Source: Smittium mucronatum (Eukaryota > Kickxellomycota > Harpellomycetes > Harpellales > Legeriomycetaceae). From it: a stretch of 38,547 bases of DNA. Position numbers and translations under genes: made by a program. The notes under the pieces are model-generated. The model worked only from the letters and a program-made list of their open reading frames with translations, was not told the origin of the DNA and did no database searches. The DNA lies in contig LSSL01000294.1 of the NCBI GenBank assembly GCA_001953115.1, forward strand, positions 1 through 38,547, read 5' to 3'. How positions within the stretch are numbered: the stretch's first letter is position 1; each line of letters opens with the position of its first letter. This document shows, one piece after another, positions 12,692-24,065 of the stretch.

Positions 12692-13073
12692 TAAAAAAAA
12701 AGTGGCCTTTATTTATCCATCTCTATTAAGGTATTTTTTATTTTTTAATATATAAATATATATATATCTTATTACGAGAAGTTGTTATATAACCCTTATT
12801 GGTACCATTGATAGGTATCTATCTAGTTTTATTCACATTTACTCAATATTTTCCTCACATGAAATTGCTATTTTAGAGGTTGAAAATATAAAAAGCTGTA
12901 AGTGAAGGGAAAATTGTTTTATAATGAGTTTTTATACTACTAAAGTTTTAAATAGACTCAAATATATATTAGGTTAAATTTTTAGAAGTTTAATTAATAA
13001 TAAGCTCATTTTTTGCACCATCTTTTTCCATAATTAATTGATTAGAGTAGTTAATTTTAATAGTTTTACGTGA

Positions 13074-13313
13074 ATATTTAGAAAGATAATTTGGAGTCAA
13101 AATGGAACTGGTGTGATAAGAACCTAATCAGAACCAGAGAGCTGGTGTAGGTATAATGCATTTACTTTCAGAGAATTTTTTTTATAAATTGGAGCTTATT
13201 TTACAGATCTTGTGCAAAACTTTCTTTTTTTTATTTTATTTATCTGGAGCTGGATGGAGATAACAAATCCTAGTAGTGGAAATTTATTATATTTAGGAAC
13301 CATAAATTATTGA
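13074..13313 (+). pseudogene. Weak coding relic, unidentified
   Basis: About 79 plus-strand codons have two internal stops. Blocks read IIWSQNGTGVIRT, SEPESWCRYNAFTFREFFL and EITNPSSGNLLYLGTINY, with a hydrophobic stretch (NFLFFILFIW) between the last two. The island has more G and C than its flanks, including repeated GAGCTGG words. A second plus frame is also open over part of it (QNQRAGVGIMHLLSEN), so the true frame is uncertain. No family was recognised. Confidence 0.2.
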
Positions 13314-14570
13314 TAGTTTAATCTCACATAAAATTTATGATTATTTATATAATTTTTTGATAATAATGGATAAAAATTAATTAAATCTCTAAATATCAAA
13401 AAAAAACTTAAACTGGTTCAATGAAAATTCAGAGCAAATAACATTTTTGAAATTTTGTTATATAACTTTAAATTTATCTAAAATAAAATTTGGCTATTTA
13501 ACTCGAAAAAAAAATCAAATATTCTTTCATAAATTCTTCCATTATGATTAATAAATTTTCACTTAAAACGATAGCCACTAATTTTTTGGCAAATATTAAT
13601 TTAGTTAGAAGATGAGATTCATAACCCATAATAATTTTTTTTGATATATTTAAGTATAATTTACACAATTTTATAATAAATTTTTAACAACATAAAAAAA
13701 AAAACACGATATATAAGTGTGTATTTTAAGATTTAAATGGAGTTTAATTTTAATTAAAAAATGCACAAAAAAATGAAATGTAATTAGTCCTATATTTGGG
13801 CTATTCTTAAAATTTCAAAATAATCCTACAAGTAATGATATCTATGATAAAAAAGAATTTTATTTTTTGGAAAGAAAGTTGGTTCTAGCATTTTTAAAAG
13901 CTTGAAAACTCATTAACAATATATTTTAGATCTAGATAGTTATATTTTTTTTTTATTTTTTCCAGTCACAAAAGTAAGCGTGTAAAAGATTTTTTATGCT
14001 TTGAAGCTCATTTTGAAATTAGTAAAACTAAAAAAAAACATAAAAAAAACCTTAAGAATGTTATTTTTTGTAGAAATAACAAATTTTGAATAGGCTTTAT
14101 TTATTCTGTAATAAATTAAAGTCGCATAAATTATATTTTTTGTTTAAAATTTTTATATTGAGTTTGATCTATAAAGTTTAATTAAAAATTTTTGAAATTT
14201 TAATAAATATTTCTATTAAAGAGCTATTCTAAAATAGAGTTTCAATACATATTTCTATAAAAATCTGTTTAATAGTTTAGAAATTGGATAGAGTATCACC
14301 AGATCATAAAATTTTTTAAATAATTTTCTTATATAAACGATGCTATTTGTCTAAACTTTATATTCATTTAGTTATTCATGAATTATATTATTTTTATAAA
14401 AGCTTTCATATAAATTAAACCAAAATTATATTGTATATACTAAACAATTTATTTTTAATTATCTTTTAAACAATTATTATCTAAAAAATAGTATTTTATA
14501 TTGAATAATAATAAAAAGTTTGGAAAACTGAAATAAAACCAAAAAATTGAGGCTTTTAGCGATAAAGTAA
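13314..14570. other. AT-rich stretch without recognised genes
   Basis: No sustained open frame, repeat or structured RNA candidate was seen. Confidence 0.5.
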
Positions 14571-14900
14571 GAATTATTTGAGAATATAATTTTCTTGAGC
14601 CATAGAAAAAAATTGGGCTTTTCACAATACGCACTCCATATTTTGAGTCATTTTTGGCAGTACAGGTGCTTCTATACTCGCTTAGGTCCTAAAATTCATA
14701 AATTTTACTTTGAAAAATAGTAGCGGCCACTGCTGCTATCTATCACACAAGGTCATGAAATATCAAATTGAAACGCCTGTCTAAGCTCAATTTTGTTTTT
14801 GGAGCCATTTAATACAACTATTAAATAAATTCTATTGCTATTAAAACCGTTTTCTGTACGAATTCTTATATTTTTAGTTTTTTATAGGATTACATGGTAG
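14571..14900 (+). pseudogene. GC-richer island, possible coding relic
   Basis: This is one of the few islands with words such as GCGGCCACTGCTGC and CGCCTG. The plus frame from 14,571 has 49 open codons (HRKKLGFSQYALHILSHFWQ, then YRCFYTRLGPKIHKFYFEK), then a double TAG at 14,718 and more open blocks to 14,897. That is five stop codons in total, the two TAGs plus TGA 14769, TAA 14826 and the terminal TAG 14898. The minus strand over 14,720-14,820 is also open in one frame (VVLNGSKNKIELRQAFQFD). I cannot decide the strand or the family. The island probably derives from a former gene or mobile element. Confidence 0.25.
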
Positions 14901-16256
14901 ATTGTTTATGGAAAAATTAATTATATATAATATTACTTTAAATTAATAAATTTTAAATCACACGTTCAGAAAATTAAATAAAATGTATCTTATAATATTT
15001 TCTTAATAAATATATTTACTGTCAAATCTGCTTTTGAATTATTAAATCCTGGTTAATTTTCCTTAAAAAGAACAAATTATATTTTCAGATAATCATTTTA
15101 AATATATCATTTATTTATAATACTGAATTTCGTTAAAAAAAGTTTTTATTCATACTTAAAAAAGTTCTATAATTTAAATAGATTAATTCCCAAAAAATAT
15201 AATTTTTTTTTTTAATTTTAATATTAAATATAGAAATTAATTTCATAAATTGTAAATAACTTTTTAAAAGTTTATTTTAGCTTATGTGTTTAAATAGAAA
15301 AACTTATTTTATACCTAAATATATTTTTATAGCGTTATTAATCATCCGCAGATAAAATGAAAGTAATCTAATTTTATTATAATAAAAATAATGTTTTTAA
15401 AACATACCTTAAAAACCCAAAAATATATCCTATTTAATTTATTTGAAAAACAAATTTAAATAATAAAAAGCTTGATATAAATAAATCATTTACTTAAATT
15501 TTTTTTAATTTCTATTCTAAAAAAATTAGATTTGAGACATTTAATGTTAAAAACATACCTTTATAAAGAACCAGACTATTTTGGCATAAAATAATTTTTA
15601 TTGATAGATTTAATATAAAATAATTTTTATTGATAGATTTAATATAAAATATTTTTAAATTCTTTTTTGGGTCAAGAAAATAAAATTGTATACTTCCATA
15701 TTTTCTAATCCTAAAATAAATTAATATACTCATAGTTAATTTAAACTAATTTACTATTTACCATAGGTATTAGCAAAAAAACGTATTACATATTATTTTT
15801 AATTTATCTATTACAATTTAGTCCATAAATTTTTTTCTGGTATGATATAATAGCATATTGGAGCGAAATTTATACCCGTGCTAATCTCAATATGGAATGT
15901 ATATATGTATCATTATAAAAACTTTCTCTAAATTTGGATATATTTATGTATATTTAATCCAAATATATTATAATAGAAGCTAGCTCCTCAAAATAATAAT
16001 CAAGTTTTTAAAAAAAATAAAAGAATCAAAGAAAATTGAGGATAAAAGGTTTTTCATTGTTAAGGAGAAAAATATTCATATAAAGAAATCGTTAATGCAT
16101 TATTGGGGATATAGTTTTTTTTTATAGAAAAATAATTTTATAGTTGGAGGATTAATTCCAATTTTTCGAAGTATAATATTATAAGATTGAAGATGTTCAT
16201 TTTCATAGTTACAGAAATTCTCCTGATTTGTGTCGAATAATTACATCGTGATATGA
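14901..16256. other. AT-rich stretch with one small tandem repeat
   Basis: Apart from the 29-bp repeat at 15,586 nothing was recognised. A minus-strand stop-free run at 15,512-15,733 overlaps that repeat and starts at an ATG, but it consists almost wholly of I, K, L, N, F and Y and matches nothing I know. Short plus-strand blocks around 16,080-16,240 (KIEDVHFHSYRNSPDLCRII) may belong with the relic that follows. Confidence 0.4.
15586..15657 (+). repeat. 29-bp tandem repeat, about 2.4 copies
   Basis: The unit ATAAAATAATTTTTATTGATAGATTTAAT is repeated; copies begin at 15,586, 15,615 and (partial) 15,644. The first two are identical over nearly the whole unit. Confidence 0.92.
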
Positions 16257-16403
16257 ATAATTCTCTCAGATTTTTTAATTAATGAAATTTATAATGCAGA
16301 TTATTAACAATCATTTTTGGACTCATATATAATATTCAATTTATTAGATGGATTAGAACTTGAAGATATCAAAACGATTATAGCAAAAATGATCATAAAA
16401 TAA
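16257..16403 (+). pseudogene. Short coding relic, unidentified
   Basis: Forty-eight codons have one internal stop (TAA 16305). They read SDFLINEIYNADY, then QSFLDSYIIFNLLDGLELED, then IKTIIAKMIIK. The acidic, leucine-rich helix-like segment (LLDGLELEDIKTIIAKM) is much more protein-like than typical translations here. Both ends run into dense stops. The fragment is too short to identify and has no start codon. Confidence 0.3.
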
Positions 16404-19400
16404 AAATAACATTACAAATAAAATATTTATTACCTATTGAAGAAAGATCTATTATTAGTTATCGCTAACCATAATTATTTGAGAAATTGATTTTGGATAT
16501 ACATATTTTTTAAATTTTTGAAAAAACAAAAGATCATTATATTTAAATAGAATCATATTTTTAAATTTTTGATGCTTTTAATTTTGCTCTTTTCATTTTT
16601 CTGATGATATATTGAATATGTTTGTTCTGTGAGAAATTATACACAAAATAAATTATTTTCAAAAAATAATTAGCGCGAGAATTCAAATAAACTAGTAAGC
16701 ATGTTCCACAACTTGGGAAATTTTCTGTAAATATGAAAATAAATCACAAATCTTGATATAATATGACTCCAAAAAATGGAAAAAAGCCCCTCAACCATGA
16801 ATAACATTTCAAAAATAAAGAAAAAATAATTCCTCATTTATGTGAATGTATGTCTCTGTAAAAAAAATTTATTCTAACAATGAAATAAAAATCAATCCAA
16901 TAATGTGATAACGTGTTTCTAAATATGGAAATTTTTGTTCCTAACAACTAAAAACTCAGTAAATTAACTTTTATATTTGCATAATTTGAACTTAATTAAA
17001 TTATGTAATTAATATTTTATTAAAATAATGAAGTTAACTGTATTGTGAAAAAAATAATTAAAAATCTAAAATTACAAATAAATTTATTTTTGTTAAAATA
17101 GTGTTTTAATCTATCAAAATTATGATAGAAAAGTTAATAAATAAAAGTTTTGATATATCTTAAAAAATTACTTGCAAATTTACTAATAAATGTAAAATAA
17201 ACATCAGTAAACTTAAATCAATTAAAAACAAAAATAGTGCTTTTTCCTACCTATTATATTAATGAAAATGAATAATTAAATTAATTATTTATACAAGTTT
17301 AATGATGTCATAAAAAAAATGAAATTCATTAAATTATTTAATACATTAAATTCAACAGACAATTTTCTATACTTGTAAAAAGAACCAAATATATCTTCTT
17401 ATACAAAAATAATGGAAAAAAATACTATCATGAATGAAAATTAAATTTTTCTGTATTCTGGTTTATTTATTTTTTATAATTTAAATTTTTGAATCTGATT
17501 TTATTTTTATATACCCAAAAAATCTGATTTTAAAATCAATGACAATACTTCAGTATTAAAAAACAGTTTTTTAAGCGACTTAAGATTAATTTTTTTTAAA
17601 TTAAATCAAGAATCAGATTCCTACGAAGCTTTAAATAATTAAAAAAAAATTATTATACCATCCTATTAATTAAGTTAAATCTAGAATTAGAAATTTTTGG
17701 AGATTATATGTAAAAAAATTTAATAAATTTTAGAATTAATAATTAAATCTATATATAATTTTTTTAGTGTATCGACTTATAAAACAGATACTATTAACGA
17801 AATCATAAGATAAATTAGTTTTTAAAATTTTCATAAACCGTCATCTAAGCTTTCTATTTTATTTATATACTAAAATTCACATCACTATATTAATTTTTCA
17901 CTGGATCGTATAAATTAATTATAAATTAAAATAAATTAAATATACCTAATTCGAAAATTATTTTAATATTAAAAAAAATTTATTATCCAAGCATACTTTA
18001 GCAATATTCATCATTAATGAACTATTTTCTGAAATTACTAACATTTTAAACTATGACTTGACAAAATATCGTACTAATATTCAATTTAGCATTTAAAATA
18101 TGAAAAATAAGTAAAATTTGATTATAAATATTTTACTATTGATACTTTCTTTTCCTAAAAAGATCTAAAATATTGAAGAAAAAAGTTTTGACAAATAAAA
18201 TTTATCACAATAAAAGTAACAAAAAAATCGCTAGTGTTAAAACTCTCAAAATTTTCAAAACTAAATTATTTACTATGTTGTAGTTTTTATCTGGATGATT
18301 ATACTATAATGATTATCTGACTATGGAAGCCTACCTTGAAAATAGTTAATTTGAATTTAATTACTTATAAAATTTAAAAACCACAAAATTAATAATTTAA
18401 TATTAATAAAAATTTCAAATTAAACTAAAATATTATTCAACATTCAATAAAATTCTTATTAATTTTTAAAAAAATTAATTATTATATTAGACTATATTAT
18501 ATTAATATTTTGAAATTATAAAAAAAAACATTACTCAGATATTTTATTTATGTGGTAAAAAATTATATTCAATCTAATTATTTCTCGTTAATATACTAGA
18601 AAAAAAATTTAAAATATTAATTCATTATCTCATTGCTTTTTTAAAAATAATTTAAACTAACTAATTGCTATACTAAATATAATTTCTCATTAAAATTTAA
18701 TTGAAACTAAAATATTACGAGTAACAAAATTGAGATATAATATATTAATAATATTATTTTGGTTTCGTTAGAAAAATTTTATTAATGTTTTCATATTTCA
18801 ATTATTTTATAAATACCCTTTTCAAAATATCACGCTGTCGATTCCCTCAAATAGAATGCAATTAAATTGCTCTTAATAGTAGTTTTTTTATCAAATCGAA
18901 TAAAATGCACCAATAATATATTGAAATTTAATCAATCTTTGACCAATAAATTTTAGATATTTTACACAATTAAGTAAAAATCTTGTTTAATTTTCGTTAA
19001 CATTTTAATATGCTAAATTTATGAGAAAAAAATATCAAAAATGATATAATTGAATGTATCAGTTTCCATATTTTCCTAATATATCAATTCTGAATATTAT
19101 TTTCTCCATTTTCTAATTATATCAAATTAAAAAAAAGTATAAAAATTAAATAATTTGCCAATTTTAAAAAATTAAATTGAAAAATTCATATCTTTCTACT
19201 AAAATTTATTTTTTATATAAAAGCATTAATTGATTATGTATTAAGGAAATAATTTTAATGACTAAGTTTATTTTTTTACATTATTTAAATTAAAATCATA
19301 CTTTATTAAATAATATCGATTTTTGTTATTTCAAAAAAAAATCATAAGATTGAATATAATTAAAATTAATGCATCGGTATGAATAATACTGTAAATTTTT

Positions 19401-21245
19401 TAAAAAAAATTATTGAATTAATAATTATTGAATTAATAATTATTGTATAATAATAATTATATAGATTGAAGGCATGAAACCTTAACACTAATATCTTTAT
19501 TTTAATTAAAAAATTTTCTATTTTTGTCACAATTAAAACATTCTGTAGATATTATTTATCCAAAAATAATCAGTAAATTACATAATAATATGTATGAAAA
19601 TTTTTTAAAAAATTTATTCTTTAAGCTTTTTTTGACAAAAAAAAGTAACATCTAAACATTTATAATCATTTAAAATTCTTTAAATAGTTTTAATGCTTTA
19701 TTAAAAGTTCGTATTAATTTATAATGTATTTTTTAATTCAATTTTATTTATACTCTTTACTTATGCTGCAAATTGTTTTAAAAAACCTAAGATATATAAA
19801 TTTAATTTTTTTACTCCTATATTAATTTTGTGAATATTTTAATTTATATATTTAATGAATTTCTCACTTTTAAAATAGATATTCAATAAATTGAATACAT
19901 TTACTAAATTCTAATTACTATTTTCAGTATTTAGCTTATGTCTAGATTGTGTCAAATTAATGAATTATAAATTTTTTTTGGATATTATATAATAAATTAT
20001 TACAATTTAGTTTTTTTCTAGTTTTTTAATAATATATATCAGCAATTTATTTATATACTAATAAAATAAATAATATGGTAGATTCATATAAAGTTTTATC
20101 GAAATAATAAATCCCGAAAATTTTCATTTTTTATCACGTAAAAAAACTCTTTAAATATTAATATAAATAATTTATCGACATTATTTTTTTCATAAAAATT
20201 CTAGAATTGTTTTGCTTAATTTCTTTTTACAATTATTATTAATTCGTAATAATCTTTGAAAGCGTTCTCTAAAAAAAAAATAAGTTAAACTATTCTTAAA
20301 TTTTAAATAGCCACAATCTTATAAAAGAAAACTGCAACATCATTTTCACTCTTTATTTCGTTTTTTTTTAAATTTTCCATATCACAGAAAACTTTTAAAA
20401 AAATTTCTCCTCGACTTTATTATATCTTAATCCGTAAACTTTTTTTGTTAAAAATTTAACAAAATTTTTTTTCCAAATACGTGTAATTTATTTTATAATT
20501 AACCAAAAAAAATATTCTTTATCAAAAATTAAATATTAGGTATTATAAAGTAATAATTTAATTTAATTTAATTATAAAATTAATTTAGTAAACTACTAGA
20601 TAGCTATACATATATTAGATACGATCTATTAATAAAATAAAACAGACGATTTCATATTATAAATCATCTCAAGTACTATGAGCAATTTTTATTCACACAA
20701 ATCTTTATATCCATCATCTTTATTAAGGGCTAGTAAAAAATTATCATTTTTTAACTCAATTACATATATATCAAAAAAATAATGAATAAAGTCTTTCCTT
20801 TCAAATAGATTCTTAGAAATCAAAAAACTCCATATAGGTTAGATTTTGGAATTTATTTATTTATTTTTGTAGTTTTTTAAAACAATATGAATTCACTCAC
20901 TAATATTTTCAGAAATTTATAAGATTTAGAATTTTCTAAAACATTTTTTATAATTAAATTTTTTTTTTGATCAAACGAAATTTCGGATAATATATTTTAT
21001 AGATCATTTTACTAGAAAAACTATTTCCAAAATATCATTTTATGTTAAAACTTGTTACTTTAGAGCGCATTTTGTTATAAAGCTGCATCAATTAATTCAT
21101 TATAAATTTTAAAACGGAAGTTGATAATTTTTATGTTCTTAATACATCCAATCAGAATCATATTATAAATATTTTAATTAATGTTATATCTTTAAAGTAT
21201 AATTTTGAATTATATCATAAGATTGTTAAAAGATTTTTTCCTCTT
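16404..21245. other. Long AT-rich stretch without recognised genes
   Basis: About 4.8 kb of very low-complexity sequence with dense stops in the frames inspected. The only distinct structure is a 15-bp tandem repeat at 19,409. Confidence 0.55.
19409..19445 (+). repeat. 15-bp tandem repeat, about 2.5 copies
   Basis: ATTATTGAATTAATA occurs at 19,409 and 19,424, with a partial third copy at 19,439. The copies are perfect. Confidence 0.9.
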
Positions 21246-21569
21246 TCAAATATGTATATTCTTTGTTATACTTTCAATTTTAAGTCCCATTACAGGATAA
21301 AAAAAAATAAATTCCGAGATATTTAATTTTTTTAAAAAAATAAAGTGCCAAAAAACTTTTAATTTAAATAATAATTTAGTCAGAAATATATATACACAAA
21401 AAATCTTTTTCATATACAAAAATGCTTGGCTGTATACAAAATTAGTACTCATACAAATTTTATTTTTTATCAAATCGGTTTTAGCGATTATTCTAAACAA
21501 TATACAAATAAATAATCGCTTTATTATTGGTATATTATACAATTTACACAAAAAATAGGAAAGGGACAA
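21246..21569 (-). CDS. Longest minus-strand ORF, doubtful
   Basis: A stop-free run of about 113 codons on the minus strand could start at a TTG (21,569) or at an ATG (21,452). The product would be very rich in F, I, L and K with several hydrophobic segments (CILFRIIA, KIFCVYIFLTKLLF, HFIFLKKLNISEFIFFYP). That is what AT-rich DNA gives without selection. No motif, family or leader was recognised, and no neighbour supports it. Stop-free runs of this length should be rare by chance in this composition, so I list it, but a decayed or random frame is more likely than a working gene. Confidence 0.12.
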   Translation of the reverse strand: MSLSYFLCKLYNIPIIKRLFICILFRIIAKTDLIKNKICMSTNFVYSQAFLYMKKIFCVYIFLTKLLFKLKVFWHFIFLKKLNISEFIFFYPVMGLKIESITKNIHI

Positions 21570-21797
21570 ATTTTTTAAATAAAACTACACCTAGCCTTTT
21601 TCAGCAAATAAAAAAAAAATTAAGAACTAAGAAATAAAAACTATTTTCTAAATTCATCAGCTTTATATAAATCAATTGTCTTAACAAAATTTATTTAGAA
21701 TAAGTGCTCCTTAAAAACTGTAAGTATTTAAAAAGTGTTAAACTTCTTATAAATATCTAAAGGAAGTCATCTTTTCAGACATTGAGATACAAATCGT

Positions 21798-22079
21798 GAA
21801 ATCAAATATTTAAAAAGCGAGTCTCAGTATCAATAAAGAGCGAGCGATAAAGGCAAAAATCTCAAAAGGATACTGCTTTATTTACATTTATATATTATCA
21901 AAGATTACCATTGACATTTTTCGTAAATGATTCATATATTTGGGGTTTACTTTTTGTTATTATACATTATAACAGTGTTAATTAGATGGAATTTTTTTAC
22001 GGAATTTACATACATATTCGATTGTAGCCTTGAACTAAACGAAAGTATGTAATCACATAAAATTTTTCCTATCCCTTAC
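21798..22079 (+). pseudogene. Coding relic with ATG-started hydrophobic leader
   Basis: One plus-strand frame runs 94 codons with four stops (21834, 21912, 21924, 22050). The first part reads EIKYLKSESQYQ, then RASDKGKNLKRILLYLHLYI. An ATG at 21,927, directly after a stop, opens a 41-residue ORF starting MIHIFGVYFLLLYIITVLIR and ending CSLELNESM. A start codon plus a hydrophobic core followed by polar residues again resembles a secretory leader or signal anchor. A further block (SHKIFPIPY) follows the stop at 22,050. It runs toward the minus-strand relic that ends near 22,170. No family was recognised. Confidence 0.3.
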
Positions 22080-22169
22080 TAAACATTTTATTTTAAAATT
22101 TATTTGTAAAAAATATAGACATTAAATAAACTTTTTATTATAATATTTTCAATTTTTGTTATTTTATTC

Positions 22170-24065
22170 TCAAATATTAAAATAATTTTTAATTAAAATA
22201 GAATAAAGTAAATACGTGTGATTTTTTGTATAAAATAAATAGTGATTGTTAAGCATTTTTTTTTGTTCTCTGTGCGGCAATTTATTTATTATCTAATTTT
22301 TATAAAAAAATTTTATTAATTTTATATTAGTATAAAACACATCACTACATTTTCTCATCTTGAAAAAATAAGAAGAGTTGCACAAAACCTCTCTCCGATT
22401 CAATAAATTTTTTTTGAATTTATTATTGATATACCCTTTTGAAGGCGAAAAAAATTCTTTCCAGGATTAATATCTGAAATTCTATTTATTTTCAGAGTAG
22501 GCCTGTATGAAATTTCTCTCTAACTTATCATCAGATAAAACCGTTATTGATGTAACATTTTCACGCCGAATTTCATAAAAATGATGCGTAATATTCGGTA
22601 ATGTAAATTTACATTTGTCATACACTGGCTTTTCAAAATTTATTTAAATATTTGAGTTAACATTCTCGATTATATCCATGCTTGTAGTACAAAAAATTTT
22701 ACATTGAAGGTTTTCTAATTCTGATATCTTCTTTATATATTTCGATAAATTTTCAAGGGAATTGTTAGTAATATAGCCAAAAAGATGCACATTTCCATAC
22801 CATCAAGAATTTTTTATGATAAAATTTTCTTCAAGTTTGCCCAATATAATATCTATTTTTTTTAACTACAATTATTTGATTATAAGTAAGTTAATTAGAT
22901 GTTATTATTTTTTTTGCAATTAGTTAATTGATAAATATTAATATCGTATAAAAACTTCTTCTTTAAGTCTTCGGGGGCGGATCTCACAAGTTTTTGAATT
23001 TTCCTGAAAAATTGTGCCAAGAAATTAACTCACAAACCTCCTGGATTGAATTTCAAAACAGATTTTAATATATATGTGTCGGAGTCTTAGACAAATTAAT
23101 TAGGTTTAAAATCTAAGTATATTTCACCCTCTATTATTTTTATTCAATTTAGGGTCCATATATACCCATTCATATCTTCGCTTTGTACTAATGATATATT
23201 TTTAAGTTGGAATTTTTTATTACAGGATACCTTATATTCAAAAACTTATAAGTCGCATAAATGTGAAAATTGACAGATTTTAACGCAATTTTTATGAGTT
23301 TATTTTTAGTTATGAGAATTCTAATACCATCTAGCAAAAAAATCAATTCTGAATATGATATTAGTATATAAGCTTTCAAAAAAATTAAAATTACCATTTT
23401 AATATATTTGCCTCCAATATGTGACTTATTTGCGTGCTTATTTTTCGTTTTTAGAAACAGTTTAAGCTCGTCTGTTGTTATATTACTGTTGTAATTTTGA
23501 TTTTTAATCTTCCATTTGTTAAAAATTGTGTATCGTAATCTCTTTGGAGATATTTTTAGGCCTTCTAGCTACAACTTTTTTTGAACATCCCATGGTCTGG
23601 TGGAAATTTTTTGAACAATTCCAAAATAATAATTTTTTCATTTAATGAAAATCCATTATACAACAATCTTCTTAGTTTTTATTATCACAATAATATATCG
23701 AGCAATTAAATTTAAAATCTTCACATCTCGCAAATGCAGTACAGCCGTTTTTGGATTTATTTCTGTAAAATTATGATTTCTTAGTGAAGCTCTTCAAAAT
23801 TCTCCAAGTTGTTATGATCCAAATACTTCGGTTTTTCCTTGATTCTAAAAATCCTAAATTATCTAACACTTTCCAATTTATCTTCATAAAAATGTATGTT
23901 TCCAAAAATATTGTTTAGATTCAGGTTATATAATATAAACTTATCTTTCTTAATTTTTAAAAAACTATTAATTTACCAAAATTCATTACAAAAAAATTTA
24001 GAAGATTCTAAAAAATATAATAACCCAATAAGAACAAACTGTTTTTTTTGTATATGATTTAGTAA
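22170..24065 (-). pseudogene. Decayed secreted leucine-rich-repeat-like gene
   Basis: Read on the minus strand, three frame segments follow each other. Segment 1 (24,065 to 23,784) has 93 codons and two stops. It starts LNHIQKKQFVLIGLLYFLES, a leader-like hydrophobic N-terminus, and continues LYNLNLNNIFGNIHFYEDKL and KPKYLDHNNLENFEEL. Segment 2 (23,793 to 23,188) has three internal stops in about 200 codons (23656, 23638, 23569). It starts SLRNHNFTEINPKTAVLHLR and includes the longest stop-free run seen (23,568 to 23,188, 126 codons). Segment 3 (23,086 to 22,170) has RSAPEDLKKKFLYDINIYQL, then after a frame change near 22,880 a 232-codon frame with five stops, including GNVHLFGYITNNSLENLSKY, ISELENLQCKIFCTTSMDII, ITHHFYEIRRENVTSITVLS and LLNRREVLCNSSYFFKMRKC. 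The L-x-x-L-x-L-x-N spacing in segments 1 and 2 suggests leucine-rich repeats. No ATG survives at the start. Coding origin is well supported; the LRR assignment is tentative. Confidence 0.6.

Noticed and set aside
15512..15733. 73-codon minus-strand ORF
   Set aside because: It runs through a non-coding 29-bp tandem repeat whose period is not a multiple of three, and its residues are nearly all I, K, L, N, F and Y.
23700..23790. FLYWCH-type zinc finger (CTAFARCEDFKFNCSIYYC) on the minus strand near 23.7 kb
   Set aside because: A second frame over the same bases (RNHNFTEINPKTAVLHLRD) stays open longer and joins in frame with the 126-codon open run, so the Cys pattern is probably a shadow.
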